Of a DNA stretch of 64,000 nucleotides, positions 63,099 to 64,000 are shown piece by piece. Location of the stretch: contig NZ_BJOR01000001.1 of assembly GCF_006540305.1 (NCBI RefSeq), forward strand, positions 4,650,001-4,714,000, in the 5' to 3' direction. A program made the translations under genes and the position numbers. The notes beneath the pieces are model-generated. The model did no database searches, was not told the origin of the DNA, and saw only the letters and a list, made by a program, of their open reading frames with translations. How positions within the stretch are numbered: position 1 is the first letter of the stretch; each line of letters starts with the position of its first letter. The DNA comes from Streptomyces sp. 6-11-2 (GTDB lineage: Bacteria > Actinomycetota > Actinomycetes > Streptomycetales > Streptomycetaceae).

Positions 63099-64000
63099 TC
63101 AGCTCCCGGCGCGCCTGCGCTGCCGGATGTACCCGGCCGCCGCCAGGAACAGCGTCATGGCGCCCGTCGAGTACAGCTGCACCCGCGTGCCGGACTCCCC
63201 GGCCATCAGGGCGAAGACCGCCGCCATGCCGGCCAGGGCCACCCAGGTCAGCCACGGGAACGCCCACATCCGGACCACCAGCTTCTCCGGCGCCTCCTGC
63301 TCCAGCCTGCGGCGCAGCCGCAGTTGCGAGACGGCGATGAAGATCCAGACGACGAGGATCACCGCGCCGATCATGTTCAGCAGCCAGGGGAAGACGTCGT
63401 TGGGCCGCCAGTAGCTCAGCAGCACGCAGACGAAACCGAAGACGGAGCTGGCCAGCACCGCGATCCGCGGCACCCCGCCGGAGACCTTCGCCAGCGCCTT
63501 CGGGCCCTGACCGCGCTCGACCAGCGAGTACGCGATGCGCGAGGAGCCGTAGATGTTGGCGTTCATCGCGCTCAGCAGCGCGACCAGCACCACGACGCTC
63601 ATCAGCTGACCGGCCCCCGGGATGCCGAGGTGGTCCAGCGCGGCGACGTACGGGCCCTTCGCGACGACCTCCTCGGAGTCCCAGGGGACGAGCGTGACGA
63701 TCACCGCCATGGAGCCGACGTAGAACAGCGCGATCCGCCACATCGCCGTGCGCACGGCGCTCGCCACGCCGCGGATCGGGTTCTCCGACTCGGCCGCCGC
63801 GATGGTGACCGTCTCCAGGCCGCCGTAGGCGAAGACCGAGGCGAGCAGGCCGATGACCAGGCCGTGGCCACCGTGCGGCAGGAAGTCGGCGAGGTTCGAG
63901 GCACCCGGGGAGTCCGTGCCGGGCAGCACGCCCGCGACGGCCAGCACACCGAGGACCAGGAACAGGGCGATCGCGCCGACCTTCAGCGCGGCGAACCAGA
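63099..64000 (-). CDS. APC-family amino acid permease, 3' part
   Basis: About 300 C-terminal residues lie in the window; the start is beyond 64000. The open frame continues to the last base (WFAALKVGAIALFLVLG), so the truncation is only the window edge. Eight hydrophobic helices are visible. The segments FAYGGLETVTIAAAESENP and SAMNANIYGSSRIAYSLVERGQGPK are typical of the amino-acid transporter (AAT) branch of the APC superfamily, proton symporters for amino acids such as GABA, aromatic or branched acids. The C-terminus is short and basic (RQRRRAGS). The exact substrate is not predictable. Confidence 0.9.
   Translation of the reverse strand, partial: WFAALKVGAIALFLVLGVLAVAGVLPGTDSPGASNLADFLPHGGHGLVIGLLASVFAYGGLETVTIAAAESENPIRGVASAVRTAMWRIALFYVGSMAVIVTLVPWDSEEVVAKGPYVAALDHLGIPGAGQLMSVVVLVALLSAMNANIYGSSRIAYSLVERGQGPKALAKVSGGVPRIAVLASSVFGFVCVLLSYWRPNDVFPWLLNMIGAVILVVWIFIAVSQLRLRRRLEQEAPEKLVVRMWAFPWLTWVALAGMAAVFALMAGESGTRVQLYSTGAMTLFLAAAGYIRQRRRAGS

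Overview
The window is a stretch of Streptomyces chromosome. Base composition is very GC-rich, third codon positions are almost always G or C, GTG and TTG starts are common, and genes sit in tight overlapping operons. The families present (PknG-type kinase, mycothiol-linked thioredoxin-fold protein, csn chitosan-oligosaccharide operon, FtsX-type ABC exporters, PadR/MarR/ROK regulators) fit the core arm of a Streptomyces genome. I saw no tRNA, rRNA, CRISPR array, insertion sequence or integrase.

Layout. 1-4.6 kb: the tail of an upstream gene, a small membrane-associated protein, a GPP34-family protein, then ettA, a thioesterase and an uncharacterised gene in one operon. 4.6-11.6 kb: an ABC exporter of one ATPase and two very large FtsX-type permeases. 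11.8 kb: a truncated hemoglobin. 12.3-23.3 kb (all minus strand): a seven-gene signalling operon coding for a four-helix membrane protein like GlnX, an anchored GlnH-like amino-acid-binding protein, a coiled-coil protein, a PknG-like kinase, a PP2C phosphatase, a vWA protein and an FHA protein. 23.5-30.2 kb (minus): the csnR-E-F-G-H-K operon for uptake and breakdown of chitosan (glucosamine) oligosaccharides, with a perfect palindromic operator at its head.

30.3-36.3 kb: a Uma2-like nuclease, an MscS channel, an HNH nuclease, and an accessory-looking ABC cassette with a small four-cysteine secreted protein. 36.6-42.3 kb (minus): a padR-ABC-FtsX operon and a secreted GH84/CBM32 protein. 42.6-49.2 kb: a repeat-containing small gene plus malQ, a small membrane protein, a MarR regulator divergent from an EamA exporter, a second EamA exporter and a LysR regulator. 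49.3-64 kb: two aminopeptidase N paralogues 7 kb apart, a DUF1203 gene, asd, a large subtilase, a Nudix hydrolase, an AbiEi-like protein, a thioredoxin-fold protein, a small CxxC protein and the 3' part of an amino-acid permease.

Most interesting points. (1) The signalling operon joins the GlnX/GlnH/PknG sensor system known from mycobacteria to a vWA-PP2C-kinase set resembling the TerY-phosphorylation triad. Its kinase, phosphatase and FHA protein each carry exactly two zinc ribbons. (2) The secreted GH84 domain aligns cleanly with O-GlcNAcases but has Gln-Asn where the catalytic Asp-Asp should be. (3) The exporter ATPase at 4.6 kb ends in an AbrB/SpoVT-like DNA-binding-type domain. (4) Several perfect inverted repeats beside regulator genes give testable operators. 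Strong GC-rich hairpins separate most transcription units.
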